A stretch of DNA of 64,000 nt from Streptococcus mitis (GTDB lineage: Bacteria > Bacillota > Bacilli > Lactobacillales > Streptococcaceae). Below the pieces are notes generated by a model, which had not been told where the DNA came from, made no database searches, and saw only the letters and a list, made by a program, of their open reading frames with translations. The stretch spans positions 1,262,301-1,326,300 of the forward strand of contig NZ_LBMT01000001.1 of NCBI RefSeq assembly GCF_002005545.1, read 5' to 3'. Position numbers and translations under genes: made by a program. This document shows, one piece after another, positions 55,922 through 63,778 of this stretch. Positions within the stretch are counted from its first letter, which is position 1; each line of letters opens with the position of its first letter.

Positions 55922-56968
55922 TTATTCTACCTTGTAGAAAAATCCCTCAGTACTACCATTGATAAGTTGGTGTCCAAACCATAAGCGGTCTTGTGTGATA
56001 TCAGATGAGTCGGTATAGCTATCATCTGTAGAAGAGGTGACAGACATGGTTATAGGGATTCCTGCTGGTAAAAAGGCAATAGCTGCACCAGCACCTCCAT
56101 CTTTAGAAACAGAATTTGCCTTAAGATAGTGGTCAATTTCTTTAGCATGTTCAATTGAAATTTTGGACTTATCACTTACTAAACCATTTTTGTCGAAAGT
56201 AAATTCAATACCTGAACGATTCCTCCAAGTGCCTGCGACACTAGAAAAATCTCCATTTTGAATTGCAGAAATATCCATTCCTTTACTTTCTGACGGAAGG
56301 GTTATTTCTCCATTTATGAGACTTGTCACAGATTTCCAAGAGAAATATCTTATGTCAAGGGAAGGTGGTTTTGTCCCCAGTCCCTCTTCTGTATCTGATT
56401 CGATAACTAAGTCTAATCGTGTTCCATTCTGATTTAACTTGTATAGTTTAAGTTGGATTTGATTAATAGATACTCGGGTAGATAATTGAAAATAACCATT
56501 TTCTAAAGGATTAAAATGTACTCGCTCTCCAATAAAATCCAGATTGTTTTCTGCATTGGTCAGTCGAATAACTTCACCATTTTTAAGAGTTCGAATATCT
56601 AATAAATCGTAATAGTTAGAATACGTTTTTAGGGCAATCAAAAGTTCGTCCGTACCGTCTTGGTCTAAATCATACAAGCTATACTGTAATCCAGAATATT
56701 CGTTAGGATAACCATTTTTTAAGTTTGCTTTTGAATTGACCTCTGTATGTGAAGTTGATGAACCATCTAGTACTTTGGCATATTCTTTAAGGACAGGATT
56801 ATATAGGGTGTAATCAGGTTTCTTCTCTTCCGATGTAGAAGAAGTTGAACTAGTACTTGAAGCAATTGCTTCAGAACTTGTTGCAGAAGTGTTTTCACTC
56901 TGATGTTGGCAAGCCGTTAAAATAGAGATAGCTAAAATACTAATACTGAATAGAAATAATTTTTTCAT
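55922..56968 (-). CDS. DUF6287-containing lipoprotein
   Basis: The 348-residue lipoprotein has signal and lipobox (SILTAC, C20), then a Ser/Thr-rich spacer (SSTSSTSSTSEE), a region (55-225) with a calcium-like DLDQDGTDELL motif, and DUF6287-type MDISAIQNGDFSSVAGTWRN followed by GIEFTFDKNGLVS. It should be anchored outside the membrane. The EF-hand-like D-D-D-D-E spacing in DLDQDGTDELL suggests calcium binding. Function is not known. It is followed upstream by the TM2 gene, whose stop is only 4 bases away, so they are probably cotranscribed. It has no clear ribosome-binding site (TATTTAATCTTG region before the ATG has none). Confidence 0.78.
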   Translation of the reverse strand: MKKLFLFSISILAISILTACQHQSENTSATSSEAIASSTSSTSSTSEEKKPDYTLYNPVLKEYAKVLDGSSTSHTEVNSKANLKNGYPNEYSGLQYSLYDLDQDGTDELLIALKTYSNYYDLLDIRTLKNGEVIRLTNAENNLDFIGERVHFNPLENGYFQLSTRVSINQIQLKLYKLNQNGTRLDLVIESDTEEGLGTKPPSLDIRYFSWKSVTSLINGEITLPSESKGMDISAIQNGDFSSVAGTWRNRSGIEFTFDKNGLVSDKSKISIEHAKEIDHYLKANSVSKDGGAGAAIAFLPAGIPITMSVTSSTDDSYTDSSDITQDRLWFGHQLINGSTEGFFYKVE

Positions 56969-56972
56969 ATAT

Positions 56973-57437
56973 TTAATCTTGTAATTCTAAGCCTTGGGCA
57001 TCTTGGTGCCATTTACTACCAGTTTTAGACGTTAAAACTTGAATAGTAATCATAATATTCCAAATAGCATTTGCCAGTAAAACAAATGGCATTAAAATAG
57101 GAATGATAACTAGCAGAGTTAGAACGATACGCTTGTATCCTTGTTTAGTATTTCCAATGTAAAAATCGTAGGCACCAAACGCCCCTAAAAATAGGGCAAA
57201 TAAGGCTGCGGCCAGTTTAGATTTATCACTTACTCCATTTGAATGTTGACTAGAGGCGGCTGGAGATGTGTTATCTATTTTTGAAACAATATAGTCGTCA
57301 CCATTTTGATAAAATTCTACATAATCACCTACTTGTGGTTCAAAACCAAAACTTTTTCTTGAAATTGCAGTAAATTGACCATTATTACCTTTTCCAACAT
57401 AAACTGTTTCATCTTCAATTTTTATAACTTTGTTCAT
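56973..57437 (-). CDS. TM2-domain membrane protein
   Basis: The 154-residue protein has a hydrophilic N-terminal half (residues 1-70; small beta-type domain VYVGKGNNGQFTAIS) and a C-terminal TM2 domain: two transmembrane helices around 75-130 with the linker DFYIGNTKQG that defines the family. It is a membrane protein of unknown role. AAGGAGACAAT precedes the start. It lies between two choline-binding protein genes and the DUF6287 lipoprotein gene on the same strand, an operon-like arrangement. Confidence 0.85.
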   Translation of the reverse strand: MNKVIKIEDETVYVGKGNNGQFTAISRKSFGFEPQVGDYVEFYQNGDDYIVSKIDNTSPAASSQHSNGVSDKSKLAAALFALFLGAFGAYDFYIGNTKQGYKRIVLTLLVIIPILMPFVLLANAIWNIMITIQVLTSKTGSKWHQDAQGLELQD

Positions 57438-57470
57438 ATAATTGTCTCCTTAATTTATTCCTATTGTATG

Positions 57471-58799
57471 TTAAACCCACTCACCGTTGTAATTGACACG
57501 ATAGCCATCAGGTGTAGTCGTATTGATTGCGAGTGCACCAGAGCTATAGGCATAGTACCATTTACCAGATACTTTCATCCAACCAGTTTTCATTTCCCCT
57601 GAGTCTTGAAGGTAGTACCAGCTACCGTTATCTTTGAGCCAACCAGTCTTCATTGCGCCTGAGCCGTCGAGGTAGTACCAACTACCGTCTTTTACCCAAC
57701 CTGTTTGCATCCAGCCAGAGTTGTCAAAATGATACCAAACACCATTGATTTTTTCCCAGCCGTTAGTTGTATAGGAACCGTCGGCGTGTTTATACCACCA
57801 ACGAGAACCAGATTGTACCCAACTACCTGAGATATTAGAATTCGAACCTGATTGAGTTGAGGTGTTAGTATTTGAATTTGTTGAAGGATTTCCGATAGTC
57901 ACCTCTTTTCTAACTTTAAAGACACGTTTTCTGTTATCAACTGAGTGATCGTGTGGAGAGCCAGCCTCTCCAGACATCTCCAAGATATATGTTCCATCAG
58001 GGAACTGTTTTGAAACAAAAATATCACCTTTAAATTGGTTGCTATAAATTAAAGGTAGAAGAAATTGGTCACTGACCTCTTTGCTTAAACCACTAAAAAC
58101 GACAGCATTATGACTTTGATAAACAACTTTTCCACTAGCTTTATCAATTAGAGTAACATTTCCTCTAGCTGCATTATCTCCTCCGTGTTGTAGTGGCTCT
58201 GAAAGTCTGCCTTCGAAGCTAAGTCCAAAATAATCAATTTCAACCTTTGTAATTGTTGCTTCTATTTGTTTTTCAGTACTCGTATTCGAGATAGCATTTG
58301 CTTGATTAGTTGATAAGACTTCTAGTTTGGTTACATAAGTGTAAAAAGGTGCTCCTTTCCCTACGTTTTCTCTAACATCGACTGTTAGTTTGTAACGAAC
58401 TCCGTCTAATTCAAACTTCATGGTATAGATACCATAATCTGTTGCTTTAAAGACAATTGTTTTACCTTTAAATGTAGCAATGCCGTTGGATTCAAAACTT
58501 GCAAATTGCTTAGAAAATTCTTGTCTATAAGCATTATCTACCCAATCAACCTCTGTAAATTTAGCATCACCATCAGAAAATGCTCCAAGTTGTGCTTTTC
58601 TTTTTTCTACAAGCGTCACATCTGTTGCGACTAAATCTGTATCACGATAACCAGGAGCAGGTTCTTCAACATAAGCATTAGCTGCAGGAGACCAGAACTT
58701 GACCATCGGGACGCCACTTGCTGCATTGACACTTGAAATTGTAGCTCCTGTTGCTAGGAGTGATAAAACTGCTGTAGTCGTTAAAACGATTTTTTTCAT
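57471..58799 (-). CDS. Choline-binding surface protein with unknown N-terminal domain
   Basis: The 442-residue protein has a signal peptide (cleavage near residue 26, SSVNAASG) and an N-terminal domain of about 290 residues with no recognised enzyme motif (VPMVKFWSPAANAYVEE; TFKGKTIVFKATDYGIYTM; later VFKVRKEVTIG). A Ser/Asn/Thr linker follows, then about six choline-binding repeats (GWEKINGVWYHFD, GWVKDGSWYYLD and similar), ending AINTTTPDGYRVNYNGEWV. It should bind phosphocholine on teichoic acid. The C-terminal region is almost the same as that of the neighbouring gene. Codons and composition are like its neighbours. Function of the N-terminal part unknown. Confidence 0.87.
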   Translation of the reverse strand: MKKIVLTTTAVLSLLATGATISSVNAASGVPMVKFWSPAANAYVEEPAPGYRDTDLVATDVTLVEKRKAQLGAFSDGDAKFTEVDWVDNAYRQEFSKQFASFESNGIATFKGKTIVFKATDYGIYTMKFELDGVRYKLTVDVRENVGKGAPFYTYVTKLEVLSTNQANAISNTSTEKQIEATITKVEIDYFGLSFEGRLSEPLQHGGDNAARGNVTLIDKASGKVVYQSHNAVVFSGLSKEVSDQFLLPLIYSNQFKGDIFVSKQFPDGTYILEMSGEAGSPHDHSVDNRKRVFKVRKEVTIGNPSTNSNTNTSTQSGSNSNISGSWVQSGSRWWYKHADGSYTTNGWEKINGVWYHFDNSGWMQTGWVKDGSWYYLDGSGAMKTGWLKDNGSWYYLQDSGEMKTGWMKVSGKWYYAYSSGALAINTTTPDGYRVNYNGEWV

Positions 58800-58845
58800 A
58801 ATTTTTGTATTCCTTTTCTTTTTATCTATTTTTTATAATCTTATC

Positions 58846-60102
58846 CTATACCCATTCTCCATTGTAATTGACGCGATATCCGTCTGGTGTAGTCGTATTG
58901 ATTGCTAGGGCACCAGAGCTATAGGCATAGTACCATTTCCCAGATACCTTCATCCAACCAGTTTTCATAGCGCCTGAGCTATCAAGATAGTACCAGCTAC
59001 CGTTATCTTTTAGCCAACCAGTCTTCATAGCACCTGAGCCGTCGAGGTAGTACCAGCTACCGTCTTTCACCCAGCCAGTTTGCATCCATCCTAAACTATC
59101 GAAGTGATACCAGACTCCGTCGATTTTTTCCCAGCCGTCACTCGTGTATGAGCCGTCATTATGTTTAAACCACCAACGTCCGTTTGATTGAATCCAACTT
59201 CCGAAGTATTGGGAATGCTCGAACCAACTTCTTAGTTGATTAAGAAATTCGGCAGGGTCATTGGTCTCATCGTCTAGTCTCTGACTTGAATTTGTATTTG
59301 CAGTTTTGGTTTTATGAGTTCCGATGGCCTTCAAGTCTTTGTCAAAAAGATTCGCCTTAGTCGCAAATGTTTGAATCTGAGAAGAGTTTACTTCTGTGTA
59401 TTGAATGGCTTTTCCATAACCACCAGCTAATTCTTCAGAGCCACCAGATGATGTTCCAAAACTTTGAGCAACGGTAACCCACCCATTTTGAGTGACAGGA
59501 TTTTCAAAAGCTGCCAACCCCATATAGGTCAATTCTGGATTAATTAAGGATTCGTAGTGTCCGGTTTGACCAGAGACACTTGCCCCACTACGAGATTTGA
59601 CGTAATTTGCTTTTTCCTCATACCATTGATCAATAGCGGCCATAAACCCATCATAGTTCCAAGCTAAGTTTTCGGCTAGTGAAAAATTTCCTGAAGGCCA
59701 GGCACTCCAAATATCTTTATTAGATAAACGTTTATGGTTCATAGTTACAGAAGCTTCTGCTGCACGAGAAAAGGCTGTTTTCTCTAGTGCAGTTGACCAT
59801 TTGATGGGAACGTAGCTACTGACTATTCCTTCCGTAACAGCTTCTTTTCTGATAGCATTTATACGGTCTAAAATAGCTTGTTTGTCTGGCGTCAAGAAAT
59901 TTCCTTCAATTCCAACGAAGCTATTACCAGCAGAATTGATATTTACTTCAGAGTTCATGATATGATAAGATTGACCATTGATTTCTTGAGTGGAAACCAG
60001 TCTATCATTAGCGGCTACTGATTGTGGTGCAAGCGTTCCAGCTCCTAATAATGAAAGTGCTAGTACTGTAGTAAGTGTGAATTTTTTGGTTTGTTTGTTC
60101 AT
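58846..60102 (-). CDS. Choline-binding protein with CAP/SCP domain
   Basis: The 418-residue protein has a signal peptide (residues 1-31, LAPQSVAAND) and a CAP/SCP-like domain (about 68-220) with ILDRINAIRKEAV, WSTALEKTAFSRAAEAS, NHKR, the SLAENLAWN block and GHYESLINPELTYMGLA, which carry the cavity His and Glu residues. A linker follows, then six choline-binding repeats that end in the same TTTPDGYRVNYNGEWV as the downstream gene. It should sit on the cell surface through phosphocholine. CAP proteins have varied roles (lipid binding, protease-like); not assigned here. AGGAGACAAAATG gives a good start. It diverges from rgg. Confidence 0.88.
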   Translation of the reverse strand: MNKQTKKFTLTTVLALSLLGAGTLAPQSVAANDRLVSTQEINGQSYHIMNSEVNINSAGNSFVGIEGNFLTPDKQAILDRINAIRKEAVTEGIVSSYVPIKWSTALEKTAFSRAAEASVTMNHKRLSNKDIWSAWPSGNFSLAENLAWNYDGFMAAIDQWYEEKANYVKSRSGASVSGQTGHYESLINPELTYMGLAAFENPVTQNGWVTVAQSFGTSSGGSEELAGGYGKAIQYTEVNSSQIQTFATKANLFDKDLKAIGTHKTKTANTNSSQRLDDETNDPAEFLNQLRSWFEHSQYFGSWIQSNGRWWFKHNDGSYTSDGWEKIDGVWYHFDSLGWMQTGWVKDGSWYYLDGSGAMKTGWLKDNGSWYYLDSSGAMKTGWMKVSGKWYYAYSSGALAINTTTPDGYRVNYNGEWV

Positions 60103-60210
60103 TTTGTCTCCTCTTGATTTTTCTTATAAATGTTTTTATGATAAGCGAGTTCTACCATCTCCTTTATAATAATTTACATCTAGTATACTAAGAAACTTTA
60201 TTAAATTTAA

Positions 60211-60286
60211 AAAAACTACGAAAAAATACGTTTTTCTATATCAACACCCCAAAATCAAGGTGAAATAGAACGTTTTCGTAGTTTTT
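60211..60286. promoter_or_regulatory. Long inverted repeat in the rgg intergenic region (candidate operator)
   Basis: AAAAACTACGAAAA (60211-60224) and TTTTCGTAGTTTTT (60273-60286) are perfect 14-base arms. Inside, TTCTAT/ATAGAA and CACC/GGTG also pair. It lies between the divergent CAP protein gene and rgg, upstream of the rgg -10 (TATAAT near 60309), so it could be a regulator site for both directions; a miniature element is an alternative. Confidence 0.55.
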
Positions 60287-60352
60287 CTCCTATTTGCTTA
60301 TGATTAGTGTATAATGTAAAAGTGAAGTTAAAATAAAATAAGGGAGAAAGTT

Positions 60353-61258
60353 ATGTCTACAAATTTCGGCCCCGCGCTTAAAAAGATGAGAGAAGAGAGA
60401 GGATTTACTCTAAAACAAGTAGCTGGTACAGCGATTAGCCCTAATAATTTAAGTAAGTTTGAAAAGGGCGAAGCTATGATTAAAGCAGATACTTTCTTTA
60501 AAATCTTTGAAAATCTGAATATTGTTTCTAATGAAGACATCATCCTTGTGGTTTCCATGCAAAATGAAGAGACAACCAAATTAGTCGAACATAGAAATGA
60601 TCGAACTTTGGAGTCTGATGATGCCAAAGATACAGTCAAAGATGATGAAAATCCTTATGTTAGAAATTTCCTTCATCTACTAACTCTCATATCTACTGAA
60701 AAAATGCTAACTGAAGAGGATTGGGAAATTCTTGAACAACTAAAAGAGCAGTTGTTTTCTATGGATTACTGGTTACCTTTTGATTTTCATGTATTTCAAC
60801 GCTTAGGCACTTTATTTGATTTTCCTCTTGTAATGTATCAACAAAAAGAAAAAGAAGTTTTTGAAATTCTTACAAGTAGCCTTCCTTTAGCTACAAATCA
60901 AACCCATATGTTGGTGGATGTACTTCGAACAATTGTTAAATACTATTCTGAAAATGCTTATTATGATTTGGCACAACAATTGATAGATAAAATTGAATTG
61001 TATCGTATAAAGTATTGCAGGATTTTTGTCCATACTGGTTACTATTTACCTCTATATCCTTTTATGACTATCAAGATGTATGAGGTGTATAATCTTCTTA
61101 GACAAAATAAAATAGAGGGGATAAAACTAGGACATCAGATTATCCAACATCTTGATACCATGAAAGTCTTATTTCCAGAAAATGAAATTTTATCCTTAAA
61201 AAACTCCTTCATCAAGGAAGTTAAAGAACTCAATAACACAGGGATTCCATTCCCCTAG
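60353..61258 (+). CDS. Rgg-family transcriptional regulator
   Basis: The 301-residue protein has an N-terminal HTH_XRE domain (about 9-62: LKKMREERGFTLKQVAG, ISPNNLSKFEKGEAMIK) and a C-terminal helical TPR-like region (90-295), the usual Rgg architecture for binding short hydrophobic peptides. I did not find a convincing peptide gene next to it. AGGGAGAAAG lies before the ATG. It is followed 11 bases later by the choline-binding amidase gene, so the two are probably in one transcript. The divergent choline-binding protein genes across the inverted repeat are likely targets. Confidence 0.88.
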   Translation: MSTNFGPALKKMREERGFTLKQVAGTAISPNNLSKFEKGEAMIKADTFFKIFENLNIVSNEDIILVVSMQNEETTKLVEHRNDRTLESDDAKDTVKDDENPYVRNFLHLLTLISTEKMLTEEDWEILEQLKEQLFSMDYWLPFDFHVFQRLGTLFDFPLVMYQQKEKEVFEILTSSLPLATNQTHMLVDVLRTIVKYYSENAYYDLAQQLIDKIELYRIKYCRIFVHTGYYLPLYPFMTIKMYEVYNLLRQNKIEGIKLGHQIIQHLDTMKVLFPENEILSLKNSFIKEVKELNNTGIPFP

Positions 61259-61269
61259 AAAGGTTATAA

Positions 61270-62667
61270 ATGAAATCATATAAGAAATTTACGATTCTTG
61301 CTCTGGCTCTTCTTGGATTTACTAGCCAAACAGTTCTAGCTAATGATGCTAGTCATTCTACGAATAACTCTACCGGTAGTTCAGCTACTAGCTCTGCAAA
61401 TGCTTCTCAAGCAACTACAGAAATCCAGCCAACGACTCCTAGTTCGAGTGAACAGGAGACAAAGCCAACTCTTCCTACTGAGTCTAAGCTACAAACTGGT
61501 TGGGTAAAAGAAGATGGGAAGTGGACTTATTATAGTCAAACAGGTATCAAATTTACAGATACTCTTTATGAGGGCTACCTATTTGATAAGAATGGTTACT
61601 TACTTGAAAATAGCTGGTATCAGATGGCTAACAAGTGGTACTACGTCAATGGTTCAGGAAAATATCTGTCTAACCAATGGAGTCAAATCAATGGTAAGTG
61701 GTATGCATTTGATCAAAATGGTACCATGATGGCTAATACCTGGAAGGGAAATTATTACCTGAAGTCTAGTGGGGCTATGGCAGATAAAGAATGGGTGTAC
61801 GATCCTAACTACTCTAGCTGGTTTTATCTCAAGTCAGGCGGACACTATGCCGAACAGCAATGGGTTGGCTCTTACTATCTAAAATCTGGTGGTTACATGG
61901 CTCACAAAGAGTGGGTTTATGATCCAGATTATCAAGCTTGGTATTATCTTAAAGAAGATGGCGTTTATGTTACTGGAACTTATACTATTAATGGAAGCAG
62001 CCATTTTTTCAAAGATAATGGTAAATGGGTGCAAGAACTTCCAAAAGGATTTGAAAAGGGGCACTATAGTAAAACTATTTTCCTAGATCCAGGGCATGGT
62101 GGACGTGATTCGGGTGCTTACTATTATGGAATAGCTGAAAAAGATTTGAATCTACAGGTCTCTCGTAAATTACGGAAACGTTTAGAAGAACTTGGCTATA
62201 CAGTTCTAACATCTCGTGATAGTGATGTGGATGTTGACTTTGTGACAGAGCGATCTCGTATGGTAAATAAAACGAATGCAGACTTCTTTATTAGCATTCA
62301 TTTTAACGCTACTGGAAATGACACAACACTGAATCTGGGAATACAGACTTATTCTTATAAGGAAGAAGCGGGTTACCCGAGCAAGATTAATCAATACTGG
62401 CATAATAATCCAGACCGTATAAGTGAAAGTAATCGTTTGGCTGCTGACCTTCACTCCTCTCTCTTGACCGAGACAGGTGCTAGAGATGCTGGGCTTCTGC
62501 AAGCCACCTTTGCTGTTCTTCGTGAGACTGCGAAACCTGCTGTGTTATTGGAGTTGGGTTATATGGATAATCCAGAAGAAAACCAACGAATCCGTAGTGA
62601 TCAATACCAAGATAAGTTAATTGAAGGCATTATTAAAGGAATTCAAAAATATTACGCTGGAAATTAA
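61270..62667 (+). CDS. Choline-binding N-acetylmuramoyl-L-alanine amidase (Amidase_3)
   Basis: The 465-residue exported protein has a signal peptide (residues 1-24), a Ser/Thr-rich spacer (25-75) and choline-binding repeats (about 76-260). The C-terminal Amidase_3 domain carries the zinc ligands H276 (LDPGHGG), E290 (AEKDLNL) and H344 (SIHFNA), with the catalytic Glu E428 (LLELGYMDN). It cuts the muramic acid-L-alanine bond. The order, repeats before catalytic domain, is that of LytB-type rather than LytA-type enzymes, and the Amidase_3 catalytic domain differs from the Amidase_2 of LytA. It is 11 bases behind rgg with GAAAGG before its ATG. Confidence 0.9.
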   Translation: MKSYKKFTILALALLGFTSQTVLANDASHSTNNSTGSSATSSANASQATTEIQPTTPSSSEQETKPTLPTESKLQTGWVKEDGKWTYYSQTGIKFTDTLYEGYLFDKNGYLLENSWYQMANKWYYVNGSGKYLSNQWSQINGKWYAFDQNGTMMANTWKGNYYLKSSGAMADKEWVYDPNYSSWFYLKSGGHYAEQQWVGSYYLKSGGYMAHKEWVYDPDYQAWYYLKEDGVYVTGTYTINGSSHFFKDNGKWVQELPKGFEKGHYSKTIFLDPGHGGRDSGAYYYGIAEKDLNLQVSRKLRKRLEELGYTVLTSRDSDVDVDFVTERSRMVNKTNADFFISIHFNATGNDTTLNLGIQTYSYKEEAGYPSKINQYWHNNPDRISESNRLAADLHSSLLTETGARDAGLLQATFAVLRETAKPAVLLELGYMDNPEENQRIRSDQYQDKLIEGIIKGIQKYYAGN

Positions 62668-62678
62668 GAAACTAGATC

Positions 62679-62716
62679 AAACTAAGCTTTGGAGATTTTC
62701 CTAGGCTTAGTTTTTT
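62679..62716 (+). terminator. Terminator after the amidase gene
   Basis: AACTAAGC and GCTTAGTT pair across a loop of about 17 bases and run into T residues. Confidence 0.82.
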
Positions 62717-62743
62717 TCATTTGTAATGCTATTCATAACATTA

Positions 62744-62789
62744 AATTTTCTGAAAATTTATTAAAAAATGAGTGAAAACGTGGTATAAT
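62744..62789 (+). promoter_or_regulatory. CodY box and promoter of the imelysin-like lipoprotein gene
   Basis: AATTTTCTGAAAATT (62744-62758) matches the CodY consensus fully. The extended -10 TGGTATAAT (hexamer 62784-62789) follows; the -35 region (62761-62766) is weak and next to the box, a layout suited to repression. Confidence 0.85.
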
Positions 62790-62835
62790 GAGACGTAAAA
62801 TTAATTCAGGTTTCCTGAACCGATAGGAGTAAACA

Positions 62836-63297
62836 ATGAAAAAACTAGGTTTTGTCCTTTTATCTTCAGTCTTGCTATTGACAGCTTGTGCTGTTAGGTT
62901 TGAAAAATCAGCAGATACAACCGATTCGTCTAAGGTGACAGCCTTGTCTGAAGACAAGCAGAAAATGCTTGATAAGGCCACTGCGGAATATAAGACTTTT
63001 GTGCAAGAGCAAATCGATAAACTTTTGACAGATACGGAAGGCTTTGTCAAACTTTTGAAAGAAGGTAAGTTAGAAGAAGCTAAGAAGGTTTATCCACTGA
63101 TTCGTATGTCCTATGAGCGTTCAGAACCAATCGCTGAGAGTTTTGGTGAGTCAGATGTCAAGATTTACTTCCGTTTGGCAGACTATATGGACGAAAACAA
63201 GGCAGAGGAAGGTTGGTCAGGTTTCCATCGTATCGAGCGTATCCTTTGGGAAGACAATACCACTAAAGGAACTGAAAATCTAGATAAGGAAGAGTAA
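62836..63297 (+). CDS. Short EfeM/EfeO-type (imelysin M75) lipoprotein
   Basis: The 153-residue lipoprotein has lipobox LLTAC (C18) followed by an M75/EfeM-type helical region (MLDKATAEYKTFVQEQIDKL, AKKVYPLIRMSYERSEPIAE) with the HxxE motif in FHRIERILWED. EfeO/EfeM proteins bind iron outside the cell for the EfeU-type permease. Full-length relatives run to about 280 residues, so this protein has only the first half: it stops at TENLDKEE, and a terminator follows directly. No efeU or efeB is next to it. It has a perfect CodY box in its promoter. ATAGGAGTAA precedes the ATG. Either a truncated remnant or a separately evolved short form. Confidence 0.82.
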   Translation: MKKLGFVLLSSVLLLTACAVRFEKSADTTDSSKVTALSEDKQKMLDKATAEYKTFVQEQIDKLLTDTEGFVKLLKEGKLEEAKKVYPLIRMSYERSEPIAESFGESDVKIYFRLADYMDENKAEEGWSGFHRIERILWEDNTTKGTENLDKEE

Positions 63298-63307
63298 ATC
63301 TGCTCTA

Positions 63308-63368
63308 ATAAAAAAACTTTGTTCTCTAGAAACCATCGTGTGGCTAGCTAGAGTGCAAAGTTTTTTTG
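63308..63368 (+). terminator. Terminator after the imelysin-like gene
   Basis: AAAAAAACTTTG and CAAAGTTTTTTT pair as the outer stem, with CTCTAG/CTAGAG inside. Confidence 0.85.
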
Positions 63369-63440
63369 AGTTTGGAACATGAAAACAGCAGTTCATTTCA
63401 AGAAACAAAAAAAAGAACAGCCGAAGCTGTCTTTTTATCA

Positions 63441-63683
63441 TTATTTGAGACCGTATTTTTTGTTGAAACGATCCACGCGTCCATCTGCTTGAGTGAACTT
63501 TTGACGTCCAGTGTAGAATGGGTGTGAGTCTGATGAAATTTCCACACGGATCAATGGGTAAGTTTCGCCTTCGAACTCAACAGTTTCGTTAGAGCGTTTT
63601 GTTGAACCGCTAAGGAATTGGTAACCAGTAGTTGTGTCCATGAAGACAACTGGGCGATATTCTGGATGGATATCTTTTTTCAT
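63441..63683 (-). CDS. rpmE2: 50S ribosomal protein L31 type B
   Basis: The 80-residue protein starts [16 protein letters not shown] and ends FNKKYGLK; the [13 protein letters not shown] segment is typical for L31. It has no cysteines, so it is the zinc-free (C-) type B form that can replace zinc-binding L31 when zinc is short. ATG 63683 follows AAAGGAAATATT; the in-frame ATGs further up (to 63725) are not needed. It faces the DHH phosphoesterase gene upstream on the same strand. Confidence 0.94.
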
Positions 63684-63778
63684 TTTGCAATATTTCCTTT
63701 CTGCCATGGTCTCTTTGCGAGCCATAGATTGTTACCATACTAGTCTATCAGATTCTGAAAAGTTTGGCAAGTATTTTA

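Noticed and set aside
57480..59210. Repeated short units in the choline-binding protein genes as a possible CRISPR or tandem DNA repeat
   Set aside because: The repeats are about 60 bases, in frame, and encode GW...YY choline-binding repeats; there are no equal-length unique spacers.
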